Shown here: piece after piece, positions 1 through 9,118 of the stretch
Position numbering within the stretch: the first letter of the stretch is position 1
Layout: every line of letters begins with the position of its first letter
Assembly: GCA_965224595.1 (NCBI GenBank)
Contig: OZ245058.1
Coordinates: forward strand, 372,001-436,000
DNA from: Aliivibrio_A sp016764915
GTDB lineage: Bacteria; Pseudomonadota; Gammaproteobacteria; Enterobacterales; Vibrionaceae
DNA: 64,000 bases
Direction: 5' to 3'
Notes under the pieces: model-generated
The model's database searches: none
Told to the model about the DNA's origin: nothing
The model's input: only the letters and a program-made list of their open reading frames with translations
Made by a program: the position numbers and the translations under genes

Positions 1-490
1 CGTTATGCCAAGGTTCCATGAAAAGATCAGCATGCTGAGTTTTCCCCTCAATCAGCCCAATATCAAGCTCATAATCGACCAACTTCTGACAGATGACAGA
101 TGTGTTGCCAATTAAGAGTTGCTGATCTTGCTGGGCGGTGAGTTTACGAAAGTCACGTAATAGATAAGGAACGACTTGATTACCTATGGTATCACTGGCA
201 CCAATTTTAAGTTCGCCACTGAGTTGGTTTTCATTTTCAAACAGATGGACAATGCCATTCTCTCTCTCTAATAATTCGTCAGCGAGCGGCAGTAGACGTT
301 TGCCGTTGTGATTAATGATGAGACGGTTGTTAACGCGATCAAATAATTTATGGCCAATATTGTTTTCCAATTCTGACAAGGCCATACTGACCGCCGGCTT
401 TGAAAGAAAGAGCTTTTCGGCAGCAGCGGTGATGGTTTTTTCTTGGATCACGGTGACGAAAACGCGTAACTGTTTAATCGATATATTCAC
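1..490 (-). CDS. LysR-family transcriptional regulator (5' part only)
   Basis: The gene runs off the left edge; only the N-terminal ~163 residues are present. They show a LysR winged helix-turn-helix at residues 1-60 (AAAEKLFLSKPAVSMALSEL) followed by the start of the effector-binding domain (GELKIGASDTIGNQVVPYLL). The start is a GTG at 490, preceded by AGGAG with a 6-nt gap. It is divergent from the TehA-like transporter at 611, so by the usual LysR arrangement it probably controls that gene; this is inference. The HTH resembles the CysB/YeiE-type LysR group, but the missing C-terminus prevents a firm assignment. The effector is unknown. Confidence 0.9.
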   Translation of the reverse strand, partial: MNISIKQLRVFVTVIQEKTITAAAEKLFLSKPAVSMALSELENNIGHKLFDRVNNRLIINHNGKRLLPLADELLERENGIVHLFENENQLSGELKIGASDTIGNQVVPYLLRDFRKLTAQQDQQLLIGNTSVICQKLVDYELDIGLIEGKTQHADLFMEPWHN

Positions 491-510
491 TCTGCACTCC
501 TATTACTTTT

Positions 511-527
511 GTTAAATATATCTTAAC
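511..527. promoter_or_regulatory. Candidate LysR operator (inverted repeat)
   Basis: A perfect dyad, GTTAA-N7-TTAAC, lies between the divergent LysR gene and the TehA-like gene. It contains a T-N11-A core (T513, A525), the signature of LysR-type binding sites. A possible -10 (TATACT, 549-554) for the transporter lies downstream but has no good -35, which would fit an activator-dependent promoter. Position and symmetry are seen; function is inferred. Confidence 0.4.
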
Positions 528-610
528 CTATTTTTAAATTTATTCATCTATACTGAACGAAAAAATGAGCCTATCATCGCTCTGTCCTCCATTGAGTAGT
601 GAGAAAAATC

Positions 611-1573
611 ATGCTAAAAAAAACCGTATTACGATTAGCTGCAGCACCAACCCCAATGGCTGGTTTGGCGCTGGGTATAGCCAGTTTAGGCTGGTGTTGG
701 GAAAATGCGCTGCAGTTAAATGGACAGGGACAGTTCATTGGTGCCGCGATTGCTTCGGTTATGTTATTTATTCTGTTAGTAAAGTTTGTCTGTTTTCCGA
801 GAATATTATGGAATGATCTGGCGCACCCAGTCGTAGGCAGTGTTGCACCGACTTTTGCAATGGGTACCATGGTGGTATCCAATTCAGTCTCGCAATTTAA
901 CGCAGAACTGGGCAGTGCATTGTGGTTATTTTCGGTGGTTTTACACCTGATTTTTCTGGTGGTTTTTATTTACCATCGTGCCATCGATTTTAAACTTCAT
1001 CATATGGTGCCAAGCTGGTTTGTACCACCGGTTGGTTTGATTGTTGCTGATGTCTCATTTGCAGGCAGTGAGGCACTACGTCCATTAGCGGATGCGATCC
1101 TGCTGTTTGGATTAGTCGCATATGCGGTGATGTTACCTGCGATGTTATACCGTTTAATTTTTAGCCATGAAGTGCCCGATGCAGCGAAACCGACCATTGC
1201 TATTTTGGCCGCGCCTGCCAGTCTCTCTTTAGCGGGTTACTTAACCGTTACGTCATCGCCATCACCTATTATTGTGGCATTGCTGTTTGGTATTGCAGTG
1301 TCGATGACTCTACTTATTTATTTATCACTAATAAAATTAGTTCAACTTCCCTTTAGCCCAGGTTATGCCGCTTTTACTTTCCCTGTGGTGATCAGTGCAA
1401 CGGCTCTGTTTAAGTTTGCAGCTTGGTTGGAATCGGTTGGTGTGGCGAGTGAGTATGTGGGGCAAGTGCAAACTATGGCAACAATTGAACTATTGATAGC
1501 GACAGTGGTAGTGACCTATGTGGCAGTTCACTATCTTGCATTCTATCGTCCTATCAGTAACCTTCTTAAATAG
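611..1573 (+). CDS. TDT / SLAC1-family transporter (TehA-like)
   Basis: A very hydrophobic protein of 320 residues with about ten membrane segments. The N-terminal PTPMAGLALGIASLG and the HPVVGSVAPTFAMGTM segment fit the tellurite-resistance/dicarboxylate transporter (TDT) family, which includes H. influenzae TehA and plant SLAC1 anion channels. It should sit in the inner membrane and move an anion or small acid; the substrate cannot be read from sequence. An in-frame GTG at 599 would add four residues, but ATG 611 with a short GTGAG upstream is the better start. The gene is divergent from the LysR regulator and probably regulated by it. Confidence 0.85.
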   Translation: MLKKTVLRLAAAPTPMAGLALGIASLGWCWENALQLNGQGQFIGAAIASVMLFILLVKFVCFPRILWNDLAHPVVGSVAPTFAMGTMVVSNSVSQFNAELGSALWLFSVVLHLIFLVVFIYHRAIDFKLHHMVPSWFVPPVGLIVADVSFAGSEALRPLADAILLFGLVAYAVMLPAMLYRLIFSHEVPDAAKPTIAILAAPASLSLAGYLTVTSSPSPIIVALLFGIAVSMTLLIYLSLIKLVQLPFSPGYAAFTFPVVISATALFKFAAWLESVGVASEYVGQVQTMATIELLIATVVVTYVAVHYLAFYRPISNLLK

Positions 1574-1600
1574 AGCAGAACAGGCTTAAATAGAACAGAC

Positions 1601-1631
1601 GCAGATAGCGGTGAAATATTTCGCTATCTGC
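1601..1631 (+). terminator. Hairpin downstream of the TehA-like gene
   Basis: A perfect 10-bp stem (GCAGATAGCG / CGCTATCTGC) closes an 11-nt loop, 27 nt after the transporter stop codon. No U-run follows, so it is not a classical intrinsic terminator. It may protect the 3' end or assist factor-dependent termination before recC. Confidence 0.4.
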
Positions 1632-1762
1632 TCTCATTGCTACCATCGACCCGTTGAGAAGGGTAAGGGGCTCAACTGTAACAATCCCGCCATTAAATAT
1701 TGCTCATTTGATCAAGGTGATAGACAATCAAGTAAGAGCAAATTTAATGACGGGACTGCGGC

Positions 1763-4700
1763 GTGTTTACTGTTTATCATTCGAATCAATTGGATCTATT
1801 AAAATCGTTATTGGTTGAACTCATCAGCCTTAATCCCGTCGAAAACCCCTTTGAAAAAGAGCAAATTCTGGTACAGAGCCCAGGCATGTCTCAGTGGCTT
1901 AAAATGGAGCTGGCCAAATCGTTTGGTGTGGCGGCCAATATTGAATTCCCACTCCCCGCCACCTTCATCTGGACCATGTTCACCAAAGTATTGGATGATG
2001 TGCCAGAACGCAGTGCCTTTAACAAAGAGGCGATGACGTGGAAATTGATGGACGTGTTGCCTCTGCAGCTAGAACTTGCCGAATTTGCCCCTCTAAAAAG
2101 CTATTTAGCCGAAGACGTCGATGGTCAAAAGCTCTATCAACTGTCAGAAAAAATCGCCGATATCTTTGACCAATACTTAGTGTATCGCCCGCAGTGGATT
2201 AAAACATGGGAAGCGGGGGAGTCCGTCGCGGAATTGCTGCCTGAGATTGTCGATGGCGAACAGGGTGAGATGCAACATGCTTGGCAACCACTCTTGTGGC
2301 AAGCTCTGTATGATCAGACATTAGCATTGGACCAATCTCCTTATCATCGTGCCAATTTGTATGAGCACTTTATCGAAACGTTGGACGCTTATTCTCAGCA
2401 TGGAGGTGAACTGCCTGAAGGCCTGCCCAAGCGTCTATTTGTGTTTGGTATCTCTTCACTGCCGCCGCGTTATATGGATGCATTGGCGGCGCTCGGTCAA
2501 CATATTGATGTGCATTTGATGTGCACTAACCCCTGTCGTTACTACTGGGGAGATATTCGTGATCGTAAATATTTAGCACGGTTAGCGGCTAAGCAGCGAT
2601 CGAACATAAAGTGGATCGATGATCACAGTGAGCACGGCGAAGAACGTGAACAGCTAAAAGGTACCATCGAGCAGAATGAGCTGGATGAGCAGCACTTAGA
2701 TGCCGTAGGCAACAGTTTATTGGCATCAATGGGCAAACTCGGTCGTGATAACTTTTATCTTATTTCAGAGATGGAAGCTCAAGAAGTTGAAGCCTTTGTT
2801 GAGATTGAGAGAGACTCTTTGCTGCACTGTATTCAATCCGATATCCTGAATTTAGAAGATCGCCAAAACGATGAGATTTTAGACACCAGTAAGCATAAGT
2901 TTGAGATTGAACGTAGTGACCGTTCGTTAGCCATTCATGCGTGTCATAGCCCGATGCGAGAAGTGGAGGTGCTGCACGATAAGTTGTTAGCGATGTTTGA
3001 TGCCAACCCAACACTCAAACCGCGTGACATCATTGTGATGGTGGCGGACATCAACAACTATAGCCCTGCGATCCAAGCGGTATTTGGTAATGCGCCGGGT
3101 AATCGTTATATCCCATTCTCCATCTCTGACAGAACGGCTGAACAAGAGAACCCTCTTCTGCAAGCCTTCTTGCGTTTGATCGTACTGCCCGAAAGTCGCT
3201 GCAGCGCATCAGAGATGTTAGAACTGTTAGAAGTGCCTGCTGTAATGAACAAGTTTGGCTTTGATAGCAGCAGTTTTGAGTTGGTGAAACGTTGGATTGA
3301 AGAGTCGGGTATTCGTTGGGGGCTGGATGAGTTTACCGCCAGTCAATTCGATCTCCCGCAGCAGCAACAAAATAGCTGGTTGTTTGGTATTCAGCGGATG
3401 TTACTCGGTTATGCGATGCCGCATGATGCTGGGTTGTTCAGCGGAATTTCAGCCTATGATCAAGTGCAAGGGTTAAGCGCCGAACACGCCGGTCAGTTAG
3501 CCAGTTTTATTGATCAACTGATCCACTATCGCAGCCGCTTGTCACTGACACAATCTATCACATCATGGAATGACACGTTGATGAACCTGATTGATGATCT
3601 GTTTGAGGTGGAGCTGGACGGGGAGTTAATCCTTAAGTCAATTCGAGACTGCTTACACCGACTGCAACAGCAGTTAGCAGACGCTGGTTATCAGCAGCCA
3701 TTGACGCCTGCAGTATTGACTCATTACCTGCAAGATAAACTGTCTGGTGAGAGGGTGAGTCAGCGCTTCTTAGCCGGACAAGTGAACTTCTGTACCTTGA
3801 TGCCGATGCGTTCGATTCCATTTAACGTGGTCTGTCTGTTAGGCATGAATGATGGTGCCTACCCGAGAAACATCCCGCCGGAAGGCTTTGATCTGATGAA
3901 TGGCCGTACCGTTGCAGGGGATAGATCCCGTCGTGATGATGATCGTTACCTCTTTTTAGAAGCGATCCAATCAGCGCAACAGACGCTCTACATCAGTTAT
4001 GTAGGGCGCTCCATCCAAGATAACAGTGAAAAAGTACCATCAGTGTTGGTCTCAGAACTTATTGAGTATTGCCAACAAGGTTACTGTCTGCAAGGCGATC
4101 AAGACCTGCCTGTCGATCAATCCGCGCATGCTATCGCCCAATTTTTAAACCATCACCACTCGTTAGTGCCATTTAGCCCAAGTGCATTTCAAGGTGAACA
4201 AGCCAGTTATGCGTCGGAGTGGTTACCAGCCGCACTAAGAGAGGGGCAAGCGGGGCAAGCGTTTCAACAAACGCCACTGGTTGAAGATGAGGCGAGCGAA
4301 GGTGAAAAAGCGGAAATGGTCCTCGATTTGGCTGAGCTGCAACGCTTTTGGACGCTGCCAGTTCGGTACTTCTTTAATCGCCGCCTAAAGGTTCATTTTG
4401 AAGCTCCGATGGGGGTGATGGATGATGACGAGCCCTTTATTTTAAATAATCTTGATGGCTACCTATTACGAGATGAGTTATTAGAACAGCGGTTACAAGT
4501 GAGCACAGAACAGACTGATGAGAGTGCTCTGTTTAGTCAATTTTCTGCCGAGCAGAGAGCCGCGGGTAAATTGCCGATTTCCACATTTGGCGATCTAGAA
4601 TTAGCACACACCCGCGAAGAGGTAGCGACGTTAAGCGATGAGATTAGGCCGCTATTAGTTAGCAAACAGCCTGATCAAGAGCTGAAGCTAAGCTTGATGA

Positions 4701-5248
4701 TTGAGGGCAAAAAAATGCAGCTGCAAGGGTGGCTTAAACAGCGTTATGGCAGTGGTTTGGTTCGTTATCGCAGTGGCAAGGTGCGCTCACAAGATAGACT
4801 CACCGCTTGGCTTGACCATCTATGCTTGTCGGCAATGGGGTTAGAGCAGCGCACACATTTGGTGGGTACCGATGCCCATCTTCAATATCAAGCGTTAGGA
4901 TCAGAGCAGGCCAAAAGCTATCTTCAAGAGCTGGTTGCACTTTATTATCAAGGGTTAACGCAACCCATCCCTTACTTTCCTAAAACGGCATTAACTGGGA
5001 TTGAAGCGCACATTGGTCGTAACGGTGAGTGGAAAAGTGATGAAAAAACGCAGTCACAAGCGGATAAAAAACGTCAAGGCTGCTTCAACGATGGTTATCT
5101 GTTTTCTGGAGAAGGAGCAAATGATTACATACGACGAGTGTGGCCTAGTTGGAGTGAACCACTTAATGAGCAACTGTCGCAATTGGCGAGCCGAGTATTG
5201 CAAGCGGCGGTATTAAACAGCCAAGAGAGCCAAGATAAAGAGAAGTAG
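1763..5248 (+). CDS. recC: Exodeoxyribonuclease V gamma subunit RecC
   Basis: RecC recognises Chi and splits the DNA strands in the RecBCD helicase-nuclease that processes double-strand ends for recombination and degrades linear foreign DNA. The protein is 1161 residues, slightly longer than E. coli RecC (about 1120). The N-terminus (VYHSNQLDLLKSLL, then VQSPGMSQWLKMELA and FPLPATFIWTMF) aligns closely with E. coli RecC, and CTNPCRYYWGDIRDRK near residue 255 is highly characteristic. The start is GTG 1763, fixed by this alignment. recB follows after a 213-nt gap, and ptrA, which separates recC and recB in enterobacteria, is absent. Confidence 0.97.
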   Translation: MFTVYHSNQLDLLKSLLVELISLNPVENPFEKEQILVQSPGMSQWLKMELAKSFGVAANIEFPLPATFIWTMFTKVLDDVPERSAFNKEAMTWKLMDVLPLQLELAEFAPLKSYLAEDVDGQKLYQLSEKIADIFDQYLVYRPQWIKTWEAGESVAELLPEIVDGEQGEMQHAWQPLLWQALYDQTLALDQSPYHRANLYEHFIETLDAYSQHGGELPEGLPKRLFVFGISSLPPRYMDALAALGQHIDVHLMCTNPCRYYWGDIRDRKYLARLAAKQRSNIKWIDDHSEHGEEREQLKGTIEQNELDEQHLDAVGNSLLASMGKLGRDNFYLISEMEAQEVEAFVEIERDSLLHCIQSDILNLEDRQNDEILDTSKHKFEIERSDRSLAIHACHSPMREVEVLHDKLLAMFDANPTLKPRDIIVMVADINNYSPAIQAVFGNAPGNRYIPFSISDRTAEQENPLLQAFLRLIVLPESRCSASEMLELLEVPAVMNKFGFDSSSFELVKRWIEESGIRWGLDEFTASQFDLPQQQQNSWLFGIQRMLLGYAMPHDAGLFSGISAYDQVQGLSAEHAGQLASFIDQLIHYRSRLSLTQSITSWNDTLMNLIDDLFEVELDGELILKSIRDCLHRLQQQLADAGYQQPLTPAVLTHYLQDKLSGERVSQRFLAGQVNFCTLMPMRSIPFNVVCLLGMNDGAYPRNIPPEGFDLMNGRTVAGDRSRRDDDRYLFLEAIQSAQQTLYISYVGRSIQDNSEKVPSVLVSELIEYCQQGYCLQGDQDLPVDQSAHAIAQFLNHHHSLVPFSPSAFQGEQASYASEWLPAALREGQAGQAFQQTPLVEDEASEGEKAEMVLDLAELQRFWTLPVRYFFNRRLKVHFEAPMGVMDDDEPFILNNLDGYLLRDELLEQRLQVSTEQTDESALFSQFSAEQRAAGKLPISTFGDLELAHTREEVATLSDEIRPLLVSKQPDQELKLSLMIEGKKMQLQGWLKQRYGSGLVRYRSGKVRSQDRLTAWLDHLCLSAMGLEQRTHLVGTDAHLQYQALGSEQAKSYLQELVALYYQGLTQPIPYFPKTALTGIEAHIGRNGEWKSDEKTQSQADKKRQGCFNDGYLFSGEGANDYIRRVWPSWSEPLNEQLSQLASRVLQAAVLNSQESQDKEK

Positions 5249-5461
5249 AGTCGATAATTTGATGCAGTAGGAAGAAGCGTGTGGCCGCCAGTCAATCATT
5301 ATTATGTAGGGCGTTTTCTGTACGACCACGGTCAAGCTAGACCTTTTGCTTTTTATAATTAAGTGTCTTTATTTAAGACGAACAAGATAGTAACAAATGA
5401 CTTAATAAGATCTGTGAGAGAGATCTCGTTGATAATGATTTTACACATACGGTGATGTTTG

Positions 5462-8400
5462 ATGATACAAGCTGCGATTCCAAATACGCTCGACCCAATG
5501 ACTTTCCCACTGTTCGGGCCTCGATTGATCGAAGCGTCAGCAGGCACCGGAAAAACCTTTACTATCGCCAGTTTATACCTGCGATTGCTTTTGGGTCATG
5601 GTGGGCTAAATAGTCACGCTAAAGAGCTGACGGTGGATCAGATACTGGTAGTGACCTTTACTGAAGCAGCAACGGCCGAGCTTCGGGGGCGTATTCGTGC
5701 TCGTATTCATAATGCACGCTTGGCTTTTAGTCGAGGGGTGAGCAGCGATCCGGTGATTGAACCGCTGCTGAACGAGATCGCTGATCATAAAACCGCAGCC
5801 AAAATTTTACTGCAAGCTGAACGTCAGATGGACGAAGCGGCAATTTACACCATTCACGGCTTTTGTCAGCGTATGTTAACTCAGAATGCGTTTGAGTCTG
5901 GCAGCCGTTTTGATAGCGAATTTGTCACCGATGAGTCAAAGCTAAAAAGCCAAGTGGCCGCAGATTATTGGCGTCGTAACTTCTATCATCTATCGGCAGA
6001 GATTGCGTGTGAGGTGAGAAATATCTGGCCATCACCCGCGGCACTGCTAAAAGAGATTGGCGGGAATTTAACGGGCGCTCCTGTGACCTTAAGTGTTGAA
6101 GCTCTGAATGAGTCACTCTCGGAACTGCACCAAAGTAACTTACAAAGAGTCGATGCTTTTAAAGCGCTGTGGAATCAACACAGCAGTGACCTTGAAGGGC
6201 TGATTTCAGCATCGGGTGTTAACAAACGCAGTTACACCAAAAAGAGTCTACCGACCTGGCTGAATCAGGTATCGACGTGGGCAGGGTTGCCGACCATCAA
6301 CTATGAACTGCCAGATAAACTGGAGAAGTTTCATCAACAGATTTTGATTGAGAAAACCGCCAAAGGGGAAGCGCCCACGCACTTAGTATTTGATGCGGTA
6401 GCGGAACTGTTGGATAACCCCGTCACCTTACGTGAACCGTTAATGGCCCATGCCATCGCGGAGTGCCGTGCGCTTTTAGAGCAAGCCAAGCAGAGAAAAG
6501 GGTGGTTATCCTTCGATGATCTGTTAACCCAGCTCTCTGCCGCTATCGATCACGATGAAGATAATATTCTGACCGAGCGAATACGGGATCTCTACCCGGT
6601 GGCGATGATCGATGAATTTCAAGATACCGATCCGCTTCAGTACTCCATCTTTAGCAGTATCTACCATCAACAGGGTGACAGTCAGTGCGGCCTGTTTATG
6701 ATCGGCGATCCCAAACAGGCGATTTATGCTTTCCGTGGCGCTGACATTTTCACCTACATTCAAGCGCGTCGTCAGGTGGTGAATCACTATACCCTTGGTA
6801 CAAACTGGCGCTCGACTGCTGATATGATCTCAACAGTGAACTCGGTGTTTGAATCCGCCAACTCCCCATTTGTTTACGATCAAGACATTCAATTCTTGCC
6901 GGTGAATCACAGCCCGAAAGCTGGTGAGCGCAGCTGGTATTTAGATGATAAACCGCAAAAAGCACTCACCTTTTGGCATCAAGAAACGTTAGATGATAAG
7001 CCTGTCACCAAAGCGGATTATCAGCAGCAGATGGCGCAATCCACGGCGGCACATATTCAAAAGTTATTAACTCAATCTCAATCCCAGAACGGCAGCGCCT
7101 ACTTTAAAGATGGTGAGCAGAAAAAAGCGATTCAAGCGAGCAATATTGCGGTTCTGGTGCGAACAGGAAGTGAAGGAAAATTGATTAAGCAGGCTCTGGC
7201 TAAACAGGGCATTGCCAGCGTCTATCTCTCTAACCGTGACAGTGTGTTTTTGTCGAGTGAAGCGGCTGACATTCAGCGATTGTTGCAAGCGGTATTAACC
7301 CCAGAGGATGACCGAGCGCTTCGAGCCGCATTGGCATCGGGGCTGTTTGCTTTGACGGCGGCGACGTTGGACAATTTAAACCGAGATGAAATTGAGTGGG
7401 AGTTGGCGGTTAATCAGTTTCGTGACTATCGCAAGTTGTGGTCGAGTCGTGGTGTGCTGCCGATGCTACGCAGTGTGATGTCCAAAGCGTCGATAGCGGA
7501 ACGGTTACTGGCAGAAGAGGGCGGTGAACGTCGTCTGACTGATTTGATGCACATTGGGGAGTTACTGCAAGCGGCCAGTCAAACCTTAGACAGTGATTAT
7601 GGCCTGTTACGCTGGTTAGCGGAGAGTATCGCAGAACCAAACGGCAATGCCGATGATCAAATTTCGCGTTTAGAGTCTGAGCGAAACTTAGTACAGATCG
7701 TCACTATCCATAAGTCGAAGGGGCTTGAGTATGACTTGGTCTTTTTGCCGTTTGTCTGCAGTTACCGTGAAGCCTCTGAAGCGAAATATCACGATGAAGC
7801 GCAGAACCGAACGATTTTAGATATCGCGAAACAGCCAGAGTCACTGGTAAAGGCCGATAAAGAGCGCTTGGCAGAAGATTTACGACTGATTTATGTGGCA
7901 CTGACTCGCGCCGTGTATGGCTGTTTTCTTGGCATGGCACCGATACGAAATGGCCGCAGCACCAAAGAGCCGACTGGGCTGCATTTAAGTGCGATTGGCC
8001 ATTTAATTCAAAACGGTGAGCAGGGTAGCATCAGTGATCTACTGCTCTGTTTGGCCAAACTCGCAGAGAGCAATGATTCCATAGAAGTGGTGAGCCCACC
8101 TACATTGAGCGAACTTATCTACCAAGCAGAGGGTGAGCAACATGATGATCTACATGCTCGCCAGCTACAGGCAACGATTGATAAGTCGTGGTGGATGACC
8201 AGTTATTCTGGTTTAGTCAAACAGGGACATGCTAGTCATAAAGCGGGAGCTGAGCTGCCAAATTTTGTGGGGGTGGTGCTAGAAGAGAGCGGTCTGGATA
8301 TCGACTCGATTGCAGATAATCAAGTGGCAGATCGCCAAGCGCTGGAAGAGGACGAGTTATTAGAACCGCAGTTTACCATCCACACTTTTCCAAGAGGAGC

Positions 8401-9118
8401 GCAGCCGGGCACCTTTTTGCACACGGTGTTTGAAGAAATTGAGTTCACCCGAGCGGTCGACAGCCCAGAAACGGTGGCGACATTGACTGAATTGCTGAAT
8501 TTAGAGAACTACTCACTGGAGTGGTTACCAGTATTGCAGACCTTAATAGAGAACGTGCTTAATTGCGATCTGGACGGGCAAGGGCTAAAACTCGCAGACA
8601 AAGGGCCTGAGCAGAAATTGGTGGAGATGGAGTTTCTACTGCCGATAGAAGTGCTCTCATCGGCGTCTGTCAATCGAGTCATTGCTACCCATGATAGTGT
8701 GTCGGCAAAAGCGGGTGAGCTCGGTTTTGCAACGGCCAGTGGCATGCTCAAAGGCTTTATTGATTTGGTGTTTGAACATCAAGGAAAGTATTACGTATTG
8801 GATTGGAAATCGAACCATTTAGGAGATGATCCCAACCTATACCGTGATGAGCAGTTAGTTGAAGCGATGCGTGATCACCGCTACGACTTCCAGTATCAAA
8901 TCTATTCACTGGCTTTGCACCGTTTTCTGCGCAGCCGGATTGCCAACTACCGTTATGATACCCATTTTGGTGGTGTCTATTATCTCTTTTTACGAGGCGT
9001 CGAAGCCGAAGGGAGCAGTGGTATTTTTTACGCTAAACCGAGTGAGCCACTACTGAAATCGTTAGAGTTATTGGTTGATGGTGACCCGATACCACAAGAG
9101 GCGAAGAGCGATGCTTAA
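5462..9118 (+). CDS. recB: Exodeoxyribonuclease V beta subunit RecB
   Basis: The 3'-5' helicase and sole nuclease of RecBCD, 1218 residues. UvrD-type helicase motifs are all visible: Walker A ASAGTGKTFT (about residues 25-35), TIHGFCQRML, DEFQDTDPLQ (about 383), FRGADIFTY, HKSKGLEYDLVF (about 750) and IYVALTRA. The C-terminal RecB nuclease domain retains GFIDLVF (about 1098) and LDWKSN (about 1113), the metal-binding Asp/Asp/Lys set, so nuclease activity should be intact. ATG 5462 preceded by GGTGA is preferred over the TTG one codon upstream. The last 8 nt overlap recD, indicating translational coupling. Confidence 0.98.
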   Translation: MIQAAIPNTLDPMTFPLFGPRLIEASAGTGKTFTIASLYLRLLLGHGGLNSHAKELTVDQILVVTFTEAATAELRGRIRARIHNARLAFSRGVSSDPVIEPLLNEIADHKTAAKILLQAERQMDEAAIYTIHGFCQRMLTQNAFESGSRFDSEFVTDESKLKSQVAADYWRRNFYHLSAEIACEVRNIWPSPAALLKEIGGNLTGAPVTLSVEALNESLSELHQSNLQRVDAFKALWNQHSSDLEGLISASGVNKRSYTKKSLPTWLNQVSTWAGLPTINYELPDKLEKFHQQILIEKTAKGEAPTHLVFDAVAELLDNPVTLREPLMAHAIAECRALLEQAKQRKGWLSFDDLLTQLSAAIDHDEDNILTERIRDLYPVAMIDEFQDTDPLQYSIFSSIYHQQGDSQCGLFMIGDPKQAIYAFRGADIFTYIQARRQVVNHYTLGTNWRSTADMISTVNSVFESANSPFVYDQDIQFLPVNHSPKAGERSWYLDDKPQKALTFWHQETLDDKPVTKADYQQQMAQSTAAHIQKLLTQSQSQNGSAYFKDGEQKKAIQASNIAVLVRTGSEGKLIKQALAKQGIASVYLSNRDSVFLSSEAADIQRLLQAVLTPEDDRALRAALASGLFALTAATLDNLNRDEIEWELAVNQFRDYRKLWSSRGVLPMLRSVMSKASIAERLLAEEGGERRLTDLMHIGELLQAASQTLDSDYGLLRWLAESIAEPNGNADDQISRLESERNLVQIVTIHKSKGLEYDLVFLPFVCSYREASEAKYHDEAQNRTILDIAKQPESLVKADKERLAEDLRLIYVALTRAVYGCFLGMAPIRNGRSTKEPTGLHLSAIGHLIQNGEQGSISDLLLCLAKLAESNDSIEVVSPPTLSELIYQAEGEQHDDLHARQLQATIDKSWWMTSYSGLVKQGHASHKAGAELPNFVGVVLEESGLDIDSIADNQVADRQALEEDELLEPQFTIHTFPRGAQPGTFLHTVFEEIEFTRAVDSPETVATLTELLNLENYSLEWLPVLQTLIENVLNCDLDGQGLKLADKGPEQKLVEMEFLLPIEVLSSASVNRVIATHDSVSAKAGELGFATASGMLKGFIDLVFEHQGKYYVLDWKSNHLGDDPNLYRDEQLVEAMRDHRYDFQYQIYSLALHRFLRSRIANYRYDTHFGGVYYLFLRGVEAEGSSGIFYAKPSEPLLKSLELLVDGDPIPQEAKSDA

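Noticed and set aside
1611..1802. 63-codon open frame between the TehA-like gene and recC.
   Set aside because: Starts inside a hairpin, overlaps the recC start in another frame, has no ribosome binding site and no protein-like composition.
5249..5461. Gap between recC and recB as a possible remnant of ptrA.
   Set aside because: Only 213 nt with no pitrilysin-like reading frame; the absence of ptrA here is the normal Vibrionaceae arrangement.
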